Assembly (NCBI RefSeq): GCF_009650095.1
Contig: NZ_CP045915.1
Span: forward strand, 3,472,001 to 3,536,000
From: Gracilibacillus salitolerans
GTDB lineage: Bacteria; Bacillota; Bacilli; Bacillales; Amphibacillaceae
Direction of reading: 5' to 3'
DNA length: 64,000 nt
Positions 1 through 8,662 of the stretch are shown in pieces. The number at the start of each line of letters is the position of its first letter. Position 1 is the first letter of the stretch. The translations under genes were made by a program, and so were the position numbers. The notes under the pieces were generated by a model that was not told the origin of the DNA, made no database searches, and saw only the letters and a list, made by a program, of their open reading frames with translations.

Positions 1-748
1 TCATCTCATTTTCTTTAACAATTGCCCCTCTAGCTGTATTAATAAAACAAGCATTAGGCTTTAACATTTGGAAATGCTCCCCCGTAATTAACCCTCTTGT
101 CTCTTCAAGTAACGGCGTATGCAAAGAAACAATATCTGATAGTTGAAAAATATCTTCGAGATCACATAGTTCTACCCCTAACTCTTTAGCTTCTTCTTGA
201 TTAGCGAATGGGTCGTAAGCAATTACCTTTAGATCAAATTGTTTTAATAATTCACAAACCCCTTTACCAATCGTACTTAGAGAAATAATACCAACTGTAC
301 TTCCGAAGCTACCGAAGATATCATAGGGTTTGCTTGGGTAGATTTTATCCCGTTGAATATCTCTAACAAACTGCCAGCCATTTTTGAGACAAAATAAAAT
401 TTGTGACACTGTAAATTCCATAACTGGAACAGCATTCGCATGGACTGCATTGGTTATGATTATATTTTTATCCCACATTTCATCTGTTACCATCTTCTTT
501 AATGAACCAGCCGCATAAAAAACAGCTTTCAATTGAGGTGCATGTTGGAGTAATCGATGATCTATTCTAGGTCCGCCCCAGCCGGATAAAATCACATCAA
601 TATCATTTAACACCGTGTAATCTTCTTGTAGCATTGCTGGTGTAAGTAGTGGTTCCATCACTTCTACTAATGATTCAATTTCCTGTCTTATTTTGGGTGG
701 ATAGACTAAATCAAAAGATTTATCACTCATGATATACATTGCTTTCAT
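1..748 (-). CDS. D-2-hydroxyacid dehydrogenase, partial (C-terminus outside window)
   Basis: The first 249 codons of a D-isomer-specific 2-hydroxyacid dehydrogenase are present; the 3' end is cut by the window edge. The start ATG has an AAGGAG site about ten bases upstream. The N-terminal substrate-domain segment is followed by the NAD-binding fold. The usual GxGxxG turn reads S-L-S-T-I-G (about residues 152-157), so the first two glycines are serines. The NTARG stretch carrying the family's substrate-binding Arg is visible near residue 240; the catalytic Glu and His lie outside the window. Family members reduce 2-keto acids or oxidise 2-hydroxy acids with NAD(H). It lies 45 bp after the isomerase gene on the same strand and is probably the last gene of a carbohydrate catabolic operon. 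The substrate cannot be read from the sequence. Confidence 0.88.
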   Translation of the reverse strand, partial: MKAMYIMSDKSFDLVYPPKIRQEIESLVEVMEPLLTPAMLQEDYTVLNDIDVILSGWGGPRIDHRLLQHAPQLKAVFYAAGSLKKMVTDEMWDKNIIITNAVHANAVPVMEFTVSQILFCLKNGWQFVRDIQRDKIYPSKPYDIFGSFGSTVGIISLSTIGKGVCELLKQFDLKVIAYDPFANQEEAKELGVELCDLEDIFQLSDIVSLHTPLLEETRGLITGEHFQMLKPNACFINTARGAIVKENEM

Positions 749-793
749 TGTGATCGGACTCCTTATCATAGTTAAAGAGTCAATCCTGACTCT

Positions 794-1648
794 TTAACTA
801 GTTATTATCGCCTTAATTCGGTCAATATTGTGTTGTAGCGAAGCTTTTGTTGATAAAACCCCACTAAAGTCTTCCATGCCAATGTATCCATCATATCCAA
901 CAGCTTTTAGATCAGAAAAAACTTGTTGCCAATCTACTACTCCTTTTTCTAACAAACACCAATTTGCTTCCCATTGAGTCGATCCATCCGCCTGTTGGCC
1001 GATTATTTCCCAACTAGCATTTTTTACATGAACATGCGCTAAGTATGGTCCTAACAATTCCATTCCCATGCGATGGTTTTCATATCCTTCTTTGACCATG
1101 TTACCTGGATCATATAAAACACCAATATAATCTGGATCAAACTGGTGAACTAACTTATAGGCCAGAGCTGCACTTGGTGTTATGGTGTTATGATGGGTTT
1201 CTACAAGACCCTTCACTTGATAATGCTTACACATTTGCTCTACTTCTGATAAATAACGAATTCCTTCTTGATATAGATCATGATAATTTTGAGATCGATT
1301 GTATTTTGGAACACCTACACGAATGGATGATGCTCTTAGTTTTTGAGCGACTTGTAATACACGCTCAGTTGCAGCTATATCTCCAGCTGTTAAGTAAGGC
1401 GTGACACTAGTATTTTCCAGACCATAATCTTTCGTCCATGCTAATAAGTCAGTCAATTCTCGTTCTGTTACGTCCGGGGAAATCGTACATAAATTATTGC
1501 GCCAAAAGCTTGGTGTTTCTTGTTTTATATCATTTGGTGTTTCTTTAAATCGCCATTCTACTCCGTCGTATCCCGTTTCTTTTAAATAAGTAATCACTTG
1601 TGCTGGTGTAACATCTGGTGTCATGACTGTAAATACAGAAAATTTCAT
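794..1648 (-). CDS. Sugar phosphate isomerase/epimerase (xylose isomerase-like TIM barrel)
   Basis: This 284-residue cytoplasmic TIM-barrel protein belongs to the AP endonuclease 2/xylose isomerase-like family (IolE/IolI/UxuA-like folds). It opens with FSVFTVMTPDVTP and has the barrel-type metal ligands: VETHHNT near residue 150, LYDPGN near 180, HVHVKN near 205 and GYIGMEDFSG near 260. These Glu/Asp/His residues usually bind one divalent cation. Members isomerise or epimerise keto-sugars or inosose-like compounds. AGGAGAGG precedes the ATG. It lies 33 bp downstream of a Gfo/Idh/MocA gene; the two families often work together in sugar oxidation-isomerisation pathways. The exact substrate is unknown; context points to sugars or uronates released from a polysaccharide. 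Confidence 0.85.
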   Translation of the reverse strand: MKFSVFTVMTPDVTPAQVITYLKETGYDGVEWRFKETPNDIKQETPSFWRNNLCTISPDVTERELTDLLAWTKDYGLENTSVTPYLTAGDIAATERVLQVAQKLRASSIRVGVPKYNRSQNYHDLYQEGIRYLSEVEQMCKHYQVKGLVETHHNTITPSAALAYKLVHQFDPDYIGVLYDPGNMVKEGYENHRMGMELLGPYLAHVHVKNASWEIIGQQADGSTQWEANWCLLEKGVVDWQQVFSDLKAVGYDGYIGMEDFSGVLSTKASLQHNIDRIKAIITS

Positions 1649-1681
1649 CTTCCATCCACCTCTCCTGAAACAGATTATATC

Positions 1682-2842
1682 CTAATAGCTTCCTTCTACA
1701 TGTAAGGCAATATTATTATCGGTTTTTTTCACCTTAGAGTTTTTGATTTTATCCTGTAAATACTGATAATAAAGCTCTTCATCAATTGGCAGGTTCACCC
1801 AATCATCTAGCCAAGCAGACAGTTGCATTGCATTGGAGAGAGATAGTCCTTTAATTCCTTCTTCACCTGGAGCCAACAGTTCTGTCCCTTTTAAAATGGC
1901 ATCGATGAAATTCTGCGTAATACCTGGATGTGCCGTCTCTTTCCCTTTTATAGGTATATCTACTCTCCAGCTCTCAGGAGTTCCAAATCCTCCTTGGTAG
2001 GTTTGATTAAATTCAGGTTCAGAAACACGTAATCTCCAAAAATCTAATTTTCCGTTTTCTACAACTACTTTTCCTCGATCCCCTGTTATTTCCAGTCGAT
2101 TTGTCCCTGGTGCCTCCGAAGTAGTTGTAATAAACACGCCTGTCGCCCCATTTTCATATTCTGCAAATGCGGTTACTTCATCTTCTACTTCAATATCCCG
2201 ATGCTTTCCAAAGTAACAAAACGCTCGTATTCGTTTTGGCATCATCCCTGTCATCCATTGCCATAGATCTAATTGGTGTGGGCATTGATTAATTAAAACG
2301 CCTCCTCCTTCACCAGCCCATGTTGCTCGCCAACCACCAGAATCATAGTAGCTTTGTGACCTGTACCATGTCGTAATAATCCAATTTATCCGACGAATAT
2401 TTCCTAATTCTCCTGTTTGAATTAAGTCACGTAATTTTTGATAAAGTGGATTCGTGCGTTGATTGTACATCATCGAAAATATCTTTCCACTTTGCTGAGC
2501 AGCTTCATTCATCTCACGTACTTGCTTGGTATACACTCCTGCTGGTTTTTCGCACAAGACATGAAGACCGTGTTCAAATGCCTTGATCGCTAAACGGCTA
2601 TGGTCATAATGAGGTGTTGCAATAATCACTGCATCGATTAATCCGGACGTAAAAAAAGTCTCTTCATCAGTAAAAACCCGTACACTCTTATTCAAATGGT
2701 CTCTTAAAAATCCAACCCGTTCTGCATCAGTTTCCAGTACGGCTGTTAGTGATGCCCCTGTAATTAGTTGATCTTGCAAATATGTGGCATGTCTTTTTCC
2801 CATTGTCCCTACACCAATAATACCAATTCGGACATGTTGCAT
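1682..2842 (-). CDS. Gfo/Idh/MocA family NAD(P)-dependent oxidoreductase
   Basis: This 386-residue soluble dehydrogenase has an N-terminal Rossmann fold with the dinucleotide motif GIIGVGTMGKRH at residues 8-19. The conserved CEKPAG motif follows near residue 98; its Lys is the usual catalytic residue. A C-terminal alpha/beta domain carries GGGVLINQCPHQLDLWQW near residue 180, with a typical catalytic His. Members oxidise hydroxyls of sugars, inositols or glycosides with NAD(P). The ATG follows AAGGAG at good spacing. The gene starts a minus-strand run with the isomerase and hydroxyacid dehydrogenase, and a cre-like operator lies 57 bp upstream, so catabolite repression is likely (inference). 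The substrate is not determinable from sequence. Confidence 0.9.
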   Translation of the reverse strand: MQHVRIGIIGVGTMGKRHATYLQDQLITGASLTAVLETDAERVGFLRDHLNKSVRVFTDEETFFTSGLIDAVIIATPHYDHSRLAIKAFEHGLHVLCEKPAGVYTKQVREMNEAAQQSGKIFSMMYNQRTNPLYQKLRDLIQTGELGNIRRINWIITTWYRSQSYYDSGGWRATWAGEGGGVLINQCPHQLDLWQWMTGMMPKRIRAFCYFGKHRDIEVEDEVTAFAEYENGATGVFITTTSEAPGTNRLEITGDRGKVVVENGKLDFWRLRVSEPEFNQTYQGGFGTPESWRVDIPIKGKETAHPGITQNFIDAILKGTELLAPGEEGIKGLSLSNAMQLSAWLDDWVNLPIDEELYYQYLQDKIKNSKVKKTDNNIALHVEGSY

Positions 2843-2898
2843 AGTTTATACTCTCCTTCCAATTACATCGCTATTTATTACCAATAAACACATTTCGA

Positions 2899-2914
2899 AT
2901 GATAGCGCTGACAT
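2899..2914. promoter_or_regulatory. Putative cre site (CcpA operator)
   Basis: ATGATAGCGCTGACAT matches the 16-base CcpA consensus WTGNNARCGNWWWCAW with one mismatch. It lies upstream of the Gfo/Idh/MocA gene in the 213-bp gap after the MDR dehydrogenase gene. It would place the downstream sugar-oxidising genes under carbon catabolite control. The match is seen in the sequence; binding is inferred. Confidence 0.6.
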
Positions 2915-3055
2915 TTTATATCAAACCACCTCCATGAATCCCTTCACTGTACATTAACTTAATATTACCTTTTCTCACTTTTCATTTCTTTGGGTTTGTT
3001 TTACTCTATTTGTGTTTTTTTTAGGTCCCGACAGAAATACGAATCGTCCAACCAT

Positions 3056-4093
3056 TTATTCCTTGATAGTTTCACAGTCAATCATTACGTGTAATGTATC
3101 TCCTTTTGGTTCATTTCGTAAGGCAAATGCATCTGCAACTTGATCAAGTGAGAAAACATCGGTGATCATTTCTTTGGTATTGACTAGTCCATCTAAGACC
3201 AATTGAAGACTTTGATCAAAATATCGCCGATTATCTATATCACGTTTCGGTTCAGTGGAAAAAATATCTAATCGTTTTTTGTGTACTTTAAAGAAGTCAA
3301 TCGATTGATTGCATGTACCTATACAACCATACATTACTATCTTTCCATTTTGCGCCGCTACATCAATAGCATCCACCATTCCATCTCCTTCAAGTAGTGC
3401 AGGGACAACAATATCAAAACCATCTGGAAAATCATCTTTTATAATATCTACTGTTTTTGTACTTGGAGTAGGAATTTTATACGTATGGGTAGCACCGTAC
3501 TTTTTCCCCAACGCTAATTTCTCCTCAAATAAGTCTGTTACAACTAAATTTCGCGGGCTAAACAAACTAATAACCTGTGTAAGTATAAGTCCACTAACAC
3601 CTTGCCCCATGATTAACACATCCTTATTAGGAGAAATATCTGCAATTTCTGCTGCATGTATCACACCTGGAAGTACTTCGATTAGCGACCCTTCTATCAA
3701 CGGAAAATCTTGCGGAAGTACTTTCACTGAAAATGGCTTACAACACACATACTCCGCAAATGCTCCCCAGACATAACGAAGTGCTACCTGATCTCCTTCT
3801 CTTATTCCAGTCACATTTTCTCCAACTTTATCAATTACACCGGCCACCTCATGACCTAATCGGGTTGGGTAACTGATAAATTCAGGTTCTCTATCCCCCC
3901 GAAATACTTCCAGATCACTTCCACAAATACCAACCCACTTGATCTTTACTCTTATTTCTCCTTCTTTTGGCTCTGGTATTTTTGCACGCTTGATTTTTAT
4001 ATCTTCAACATCCTTCATCACAGCACATTTCTGTGTACCTGGACCATTTGATTCTACTAATTCCATGGGAGGTACTGACATTCTTTTTACCAT
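3056..4093 (-). CDS. Zinc-dependent MDR alcohol/sugar dehydrogenase
   Basis: This 345-residue medium-chain dehydrogenase/reductase resembles threonine/sorbitol-type dehydrogenases. The catalytic zinc ligands are visible: Cys in GICGSD (about residue 57) and His-Glu in RLGHEVAG (about residue 80). A nucleotide-binding turn IMGQGVSGL is near residue 160. The four-cysteine structural zinc lobe seen in most family members is absent; the segment where it should be reads VWGAFAEYVCCKP. Likely role: NAD(P)-linked oxidation of a secondary alcohol or sugar in the same catabolic locus as the polysaccharide lyase. It lies upstream of the Gfo/Idh gene on the same strand, separated by a 213-bp gap with a cre-like site, so it may be a separate transcript. 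The substrate is unknown. Confidence 0.87.
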   Translation of the reverse strand: MVKRMSVPPMELVESNGPGTQKCAVMKDVEDIKIKRAKIPEPKEGEIRVKIKWVGICGSDLEVFRGDREPEFISYPTRLGHEVAGVIDKVGENVTGIREGDQVALRYVWGAFAEYVCCKPFSVKVLPQDFPLIEGSLIEVLPGVIHAAEIADISPNKDVLIMGQGVSGLILTQVISLFSPRNLVVTDLFEEKLALGKKYGATHTYKIPTPSTKTVDIIKDDFPDGFDIVVPALLEGDGMVDAIDVAAQNGKIVMYGCIGTCNQSIDFFKVHKKRLDIFSTEPKRDIDNRRYFDQSLQLVLDGLVNTKEMITDVFSLDQVADAFALRNEPKGDTLHVMIDCETIKE

Positions 4094-4197
4094 CTGATCA
4101 CTATCCTTTCTATTTTATTCCCCCTTATTTTACGGCTGACGAACGATTATGAGAATGAACTATCCTCATATTTCCTTATCCAAAAATCAGAGAAAAA

Positions 4198-4241
4198 AGA
4201 CTGTCCCAAAATAACGGGGGAGTTATTTTTGAGACAGTCTT
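4198..4241 (-). terminator. Rho-independent terminator after the AraC regulator gene
   Basis: A long near-perfect hairpin has arms AGACTGTCCCAAAATAAC and its complement, with a GGGGGA loop. Read on the minus strand it is followed by a run of Ts. It lies 18 bp downstream of the regulator stop codon. Confidence 0.85.
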
Positions 4242-4258
4242 AATAGATAGGATGATAG

Positions 4259-5155
4259 TTATTCTTGTTTGACGATCCTCCATTTATTCGTAAAATTATC
4301 GGAAAACACAATATCTTTACCTATGAAATCCACAAGGTAATCTCTATATGTGCTCGGGGACATTCCAAGTCTTTTATGAAATAACCGAGAAAAGTATGGT
4401 GGAGTCATACCAATTTGCTGGGCTATTTCAGATACAGACATACTCGAATACTCCAGATAATAACATGCATGATGGATACGAATTTCTTGCAAGTATTGGA
4501 TCGGCGACATTCCAACCTGTTCCTGAAATATTTTTATAATATAGTGTGGATTGTAATTAAAACGATTAGCTAATTGTTTTAAATTGATTTTTTGTGCATA
4601 ATATTTCTCTACATAACTGACGATGGGGTGTTGTGTGGGTGTTAAGGATAACGGTAACCCTTGTCTATTTTCAAATGTAGTATATCTAGCATGTGATGAA
4701 CTTTCACTTTCTCCAAATTGAGCAAGTAATGAAATAAACGTACTTTTAAACCCTGCATCAATTCTGGATAGTTTATACTGATCTGAACAATGATCAACTG
4801 TTCTTGCTATTTGATACCATTTCTTCAGTTCTTCCAATTCGTCCGCCGGGCAGTCCCCGACCATATTCTTTTTCCTCAGCATTTGTTCCATTTCTTTATT
4901 TAAAATTCGAAATTTAAAATCTATCGTTATAGCAGGTTCTGTGAAGCTGAATTGATGTAGAATGCCTCGGTGGAATAAATAGATCTGTCCCTTAGTTAAT
5001 GGATATGACTTCTCATCGATTACGGTCTTTCCTTTGCCTGAAAGGATGAGTAATACTTGGTAGAATTGATCATGCTTATGTTGATTGACACCTGATCCAG
5101 ATTCATAATCCACCCTTGCTGTCCACAACATCTGTAAATGACTATCGCGTAACAT
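4259..5155 (-). CDS. AraC family transcriptional regulator with cupin sensing domain
   Basis: This 298-residue regulator has an N-terminal cupin-like ligand-binding half (HKHDQFYQVLLILSG, then YLFHRGILHQFSF, residues 27-75) and a C-terminal AraC/XylS DNA-binding domain with two helix-turn-helix units (about residues 185-285). The second includes the family signature SVSEIAQQIGMTPPYFSRLF. It is divergent from the secreted polysaccharide lyase gene across a 177-bp gap and lies beside the dehydrogenase genes, so it most likely activates one or both sets in response to a sugar or oligosaccharide (inference). A strong terminator follows. Confidence 0.9.
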   Translation of the reverse strand: MLRDSHLQMLWTARVDYESGSGVNQHKHDQFYQVLLILSGKGKTVIDEKSYPLTKGQIYLFHRGILHQFSFTEPAITIDFKFRILNKEMEQMLRKKNMVGDCPADELEELKKWYQIARTVDHCSDQYKLSRIDAGFKSTFISLLAQFGESESSSHARYTTFENRQGLPLSLTPTQHPIVSYVEKYYAQKINLKQLANRFNYNPHYIIKIFQEQVGMSPIQYLQEIRIHHACYYLEYSSMSVSEIAQQIGMTPPYFSRLFHKRLGMSPSTYRDYLVDFIGKDIVFSDNFTNKWRIVKQE

Positions 5156-5332
5156 GCTTACTTCAGCCTCCTCTATCCATTATTATTTGCTATTATATAC
5201 GGTTTATCGTAATTAGCAAACTTTGAAAATATGAAGATTGGATAAAATATGATGAGGAACCGCTATAGAAATACAGTCTAATGCTCTCTAAAATAAGGAT
5301 TATTAAAAATTATTCTCTGAAAGGATGAGTTG

Positions 5333-8300
5333 ATGAAACAAACGGCTATGTATACCTCTGGGATCAAGCGATCATTTTATTTGACACTGTTGTTCTTTAT
5401 AAGCATTTTTATGTTTCTTTTTTTACCAACCATTATGAAAGCAGAAAACAATGATAGTGTTCTTCATCTTGACTTTGAAGAAGGTACAGAGAGTTTTAAT
5501 CTTAATGAAAGTGTCGAAATAGTCGACGGAATAGCTCAAGCTACTATACCAAATCCGACAGAATACCAATTTGCTCGAGTAATGGTAACTCCTGTTAACA
5601 GTAACGATTCACTCTTTTCCGTTGAAAGCACTCAAAATAAGGTAAGCTATCGTATTAAAGTCACAGGGCATGAAGCTGCTGAAGTAGACTACATCGCTTT
5701 TCGTTTGAAAGGAACCAATAATACGCAAACCTTTATCACTTTACACAGAGACATTGAATTGGATCAATGGTATGAAGGAGAATTTACCTTAAATGAAATG
5801 ACTGCTAGTGATGGTAAAAACAAATTTTCCATTGGGGATGAAATAACGGAGGTTCGATCAGATGCAAAAAACCATATCGAGGAAGAAAATCCAATAACCA
5901 TCCATGTGGACTATATGCATATCGATCCACCAAATCCTGAGGATGAAAAAGATCCAGACGTTATCGAACTGGAACAAACATTACAAAATCAAGTTGCTAA
6001 CGCTCAACCAGGAGATGAAATCATCGTACCAAATGGAACTTATCAAGATTTCGAAGCCACTTTAACAGGAAATGGTGTAGAAAATAACCCGATAACAATC
6101 AAAGCTGAAACACCAGGTGAGGTTATATTTACCGGTAATGTCCATATTACATTAATGGGAGACTACCTTACATTCAGAGATTTCCATTTTGATCAGGCTA
6201 ATCCTTCAGGTCACAATTATGTTCTCGGGTTAAGCGGTTTATCCCATAGCCGTATTACAGGAAACTTTTTTCATAATTCTGGCCCAACAGATCCATATGC
6301 TGGTGTGATTCGGGTTCGAAACAATTCTCAATATAATCGAATCGACCATAATACGTTAAAAGGAAATGTATCCATGGGTATCGCCATACGAGTAAATGAC
6401 AATAACAACCTTGAAAACCAATATAACAAAATTGATCATAACTATTTTAAAGATATCCCGGAAGTAAATGAAATATATCCTGAGGAAGGGAATAATGGCT
6501 TGGAATCTATTCAAATTGGGCAAGGTTATGGATATGAACAAGTAGACGTCTATACAACGGTCGAATCCAATCTTTTTGAGAATATTATTGGCGATGGTTC
6601 AGAAATTATTAGTAATAAGACAGCCAATAATGTCTATCGCGACAATACCTTCAAAAACTCTGATTCTGGTTTTACGCTACGCTTCGGGGCTAACAATACC
6701 GTAGAAGAGAACGTTTTCCTTCGTACAAAATTCGGTATTCGTGTAACAGACGAAAATCAAACGATTAATAATAATTATATGTATCAAGTAGGGCAAGGAA
6801 TTCGTGTCCTAGCTGGACGCCATGACGCAGAAGCTGAACAGGAAAGACAAATGAACTATATTCCTGTTCAACACGCTACTATATCGAATAACGTTATCAT
6901 GTATCCTACTTCCCAAGCAATTGTGGTAGGTGATGGATTCAGTTTTAATCCTTCTTCCCAGTACACCTATTACGAACCAAAAGATAGTATGATCACGAAT
7001 AATCGTATTGTTCTAAATGAAGGGGAAGCCATTCATCAGGTAATTGGTGAAAACATTCATTATGAGAATAACCGGGTTGAATTAATTGGAAATGATGCAG
7101 CGATCGGTAATATAGAGACTGGTCTCCAAAAGCAGAAATTAAAAATGAACTACGATTCCAATTCACAAATTTATCATACGAAAAAAGGGAAAGATCATCC
7201 CATTCCATTAACCATTTCAGATGTTGGTCCAACAAATAAATGGTGGTTGAAAGGACTAAAAGAAACGTCTGATCAATTAGAAACAATTGACCAATCATCC
7301 ATTAATGAGAACACAGTCACTAATTTAATTAAAAAGAACTCAGAAATACAAGTAAATGGACACCCGTCCAAACTTATTCCACATGTATTAGAAGGAAAAG
7401 ATTATGTTGCTTTTGATATTAAGGCGAGTAATGATGATTTTCCGGTCTGGGACACATTAAAAATGACATTGTTTGAAGAACATGGAGTCGAAGAATGGAG
7501 CGCGGAAATTGGGTCTATTTCTGAACAATGGCACCATGTGATCATACCTTTGGAAGAATTTTACCTATCTAGTTTTGTTAATGGCAATACGTTTAAAGAT
7601 AAACGTGAATTACATTCGATGAAGCTTCAAACATTATCAGGAATTGATGTTGAAGTTAAAAACTTTAGCACCGGACAATTTCACACCGAGGATTTTACAA
7701 TTAATGAGGATAACATTCAACTTGGCATAGGCGTTGATAAGAATTTGTCTGATCTTGTTACACATGCTACCTATAAAGGAGGTTATCAGGCCACAATATC
7801 TGCTGAAGAAATTATATGGGAAGCAATGGATGAAGACCTATTAACAATCAACAAAAGAACTTTAAGCGCTGTTGGAGAAACGGGAGAATCAGCAATAACA
7901 GCTACTTATCGTAATAGGACCATTGAAATCCCCGTTGAGATTATCATCCAAACGATTATAAACGTGGAAGCTAGTGATGAACCACAACCAGAAAACAGCA
8001 AAGAAAATACGATTGATGGTGATTTATCTACACGTTGGTCAGCAGAAGGCGAACAATGGATTATGTACGAATTACGTGAAGAACTGCTTATTAACCAAGT
8101 ACAACTTGCCTGGATGAGCGGTGATGAACGAAAATCCTATTTTGATATTGAGGTTTCCACCGATGGCAGCTCTTGGACCGAAGTATTCAGTGGCGAAAAT
8201 AGTGGTGAAACCATCGAGTTAGAAACCTATTCCTTTGAAGAAATACCTGCAAAATATGTAAGGATTATTGGCCACGGTAATTCGGAAAATAATTGGAATA

Positions 8301-8338
8301 GCTTGACGGAAGTGTTAATTCCAGAGATCGAGGACTAA
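5333..8338 (+). CDS. Secreted polysaccharide lyase family 6 (alginate lyase/chondroitinase B-like), multidomain
   Basis: This roughly 1000-residue exported enzyme has a signal peptide (hydrophobic 14-35, cleavage near MKA-EN), a beta-rich carbohydrate-binding-like domain (about 43-200) and a right-handed parallel beta-helix (about 212-590) typical of PL6. A Big_2-like segment (about 795-875) and a C-terminal discoidin (F5/8 type C) domain (about 880-1000) follow. In the helix, GDGSEIISNK and SGFTLRFG supply Lys near 430 and Arg near 451. Their 21-residue spacing equals that of catalytic Lys250/Arg271 in chondroitinase B. The first of the two Glu calcium ligands seen before the Lys in many PL6 enzymes is Gly here. 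ATG 5333 follows AAAGGA; an in-frame TTG lies just before it. PL6 enzymes cleave alginate or dermatan sulfate by beta-elimination. It is divergent from an AraC gene. The substrate is uncertain. Confidence 0.88.
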   Translation: MKQTAMYTSGIKRSFYLTLLFFISIFMFLFLPTIMKAENNDSVLHLDFEEGTESFNLNESVEIVDGIAQATIPNPTEYQFARVMVTPVNSNDSLFSVESTQNKVSYRIKVTGHEAAEVDYIAFRLKGTNNTQTFITLHRDIELDQWYEGEFTLNEMTASDGKNKFSIGDEITEVRSDAKNHIEEENPITIHVDYMHIDPPNPEDEKDPDVIELEQTLQNQVANAQPGDEIIVPNGTYQDFEATLTGNGVENNPITIKAETPGEVIFTGNVHITLMGDYLTFRDFHFDQANPSGHNYVLGLSGLSHSRITGNFFHNSGPTDPYAGVIRVRNNSQYNRIDHNTLKGNVSMGIAIRVNDNNNLENQYNKIDHNYFKDIPEVNEIYPEEGNNGLESIQIGQGYGYEQVDVYTTVESNLFENIIGDGSEIISNKTANNVYRDNTFKNSDSGFTLRFGANNTVEENVFLRTKFGIRVTDENQTINNNYMYQVGQGIRVLAGRHDAEAEQERQMNYIPVQHATISNNVIMYPTSQAIVVGDGFSFNPSSQYTYYEPKDSMITNNRIVLNEGEAIHQVIGENIHYENNRVELIGNDAAIGNIETGLQKQKLKMNYDSNSQIYHTKKGKDHPIPLTISDVGPTNKWWLKGLKETSDQLETIDQSSINENTVTNLIKKNSEIQVNGHPSKLIPHVLEGKDYVAFDIKASNDDFPVWDTLKMTLFEEHGVEEWSAEIGSISEQWHHVIIPLEEFYLSSFVNGNTFKDKRELHSMKLQTLSGIDVEVKNFSTGQFHTEDFTINEDNIQLGIGVDKNLSDLVTHATYKGGYQATISAEEIIWEAMDEDLLTINKRTLSAVGETGESAITATYRNRTIEIPVEIIIQTIINVEASDEPQPENSKENTIDGDLSTRWSAEGEQWIMYELREELLINQVQLAWMSGDERKSYFDIEVSTDGSSWTEVFSGENSGETIELETYSFEEIPAKYVRIIGHGNSENNWNSLTEVLIPEIED

Positions 8339-8361
8339 ACATCTCAGAGGAATCTATATTC

Positions 8362-8512
8362 TAAGAAAAGCGCAGATCGCCCGTTTAGAAACGTAGCGAC
8401 TTCAGAATCAACTGAGATAAAGGAATCAAAGTGAGCTTTGCGAACCGATGATGACTTATCGTAGGGCCATTTGTGAAGTCGCCTAGTTTCTGGGCGCTTG
8501 GAGCTAAATAAA
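8362..8512 (+). repeat. Dispersed repeat family A, copy A1 (full length)
   Basis: About 150 bp, starting TAAGAAAAGCGCAGATCGCC and ending near GGGCGCTTGGAGCTAAATA, 23 bp after the polysaccharide lyase stop. The same sequence recurs at 40528 and in shortened forms at 52284 and 53086. The two ends pair: CGCCC, AGAAAC and GCGACTTC on the left against GAAGTCGC, GTTTCT and GGGCG on the right, enclosing a loop of about 70 bases. No protein-coding signal was found. The origin (MITE-like or structured RNA) is inferred. Confidence 0.8.
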
Positions 8513-8538
8513 TACCCAACTTTTCTTTCCTTCTTATC

Positions 8539-8583
8539 AAAAAACACGGAAATGTCTTTAATCACTGACATTTCCGTGTTTTT
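8539..8583. terminator. Bidirectional terminator
   Basis: A perfect 17-bp stem (AAAAACACGGAAATGTC and its complement) has A/T runs on both sides. It lies between the plus-strand lyase gene and the minus-strand aldehyde dehydrogenase gene and can serve both. Confidence 0.85.
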
Positions 8584-8662
8584 CATTGTGCAAAAATATC
8601 TAGCTGCTTCTCATTACAATCTAAATCAGGAATACAAGGTTCTTCTTTTTGTATAATATTAG

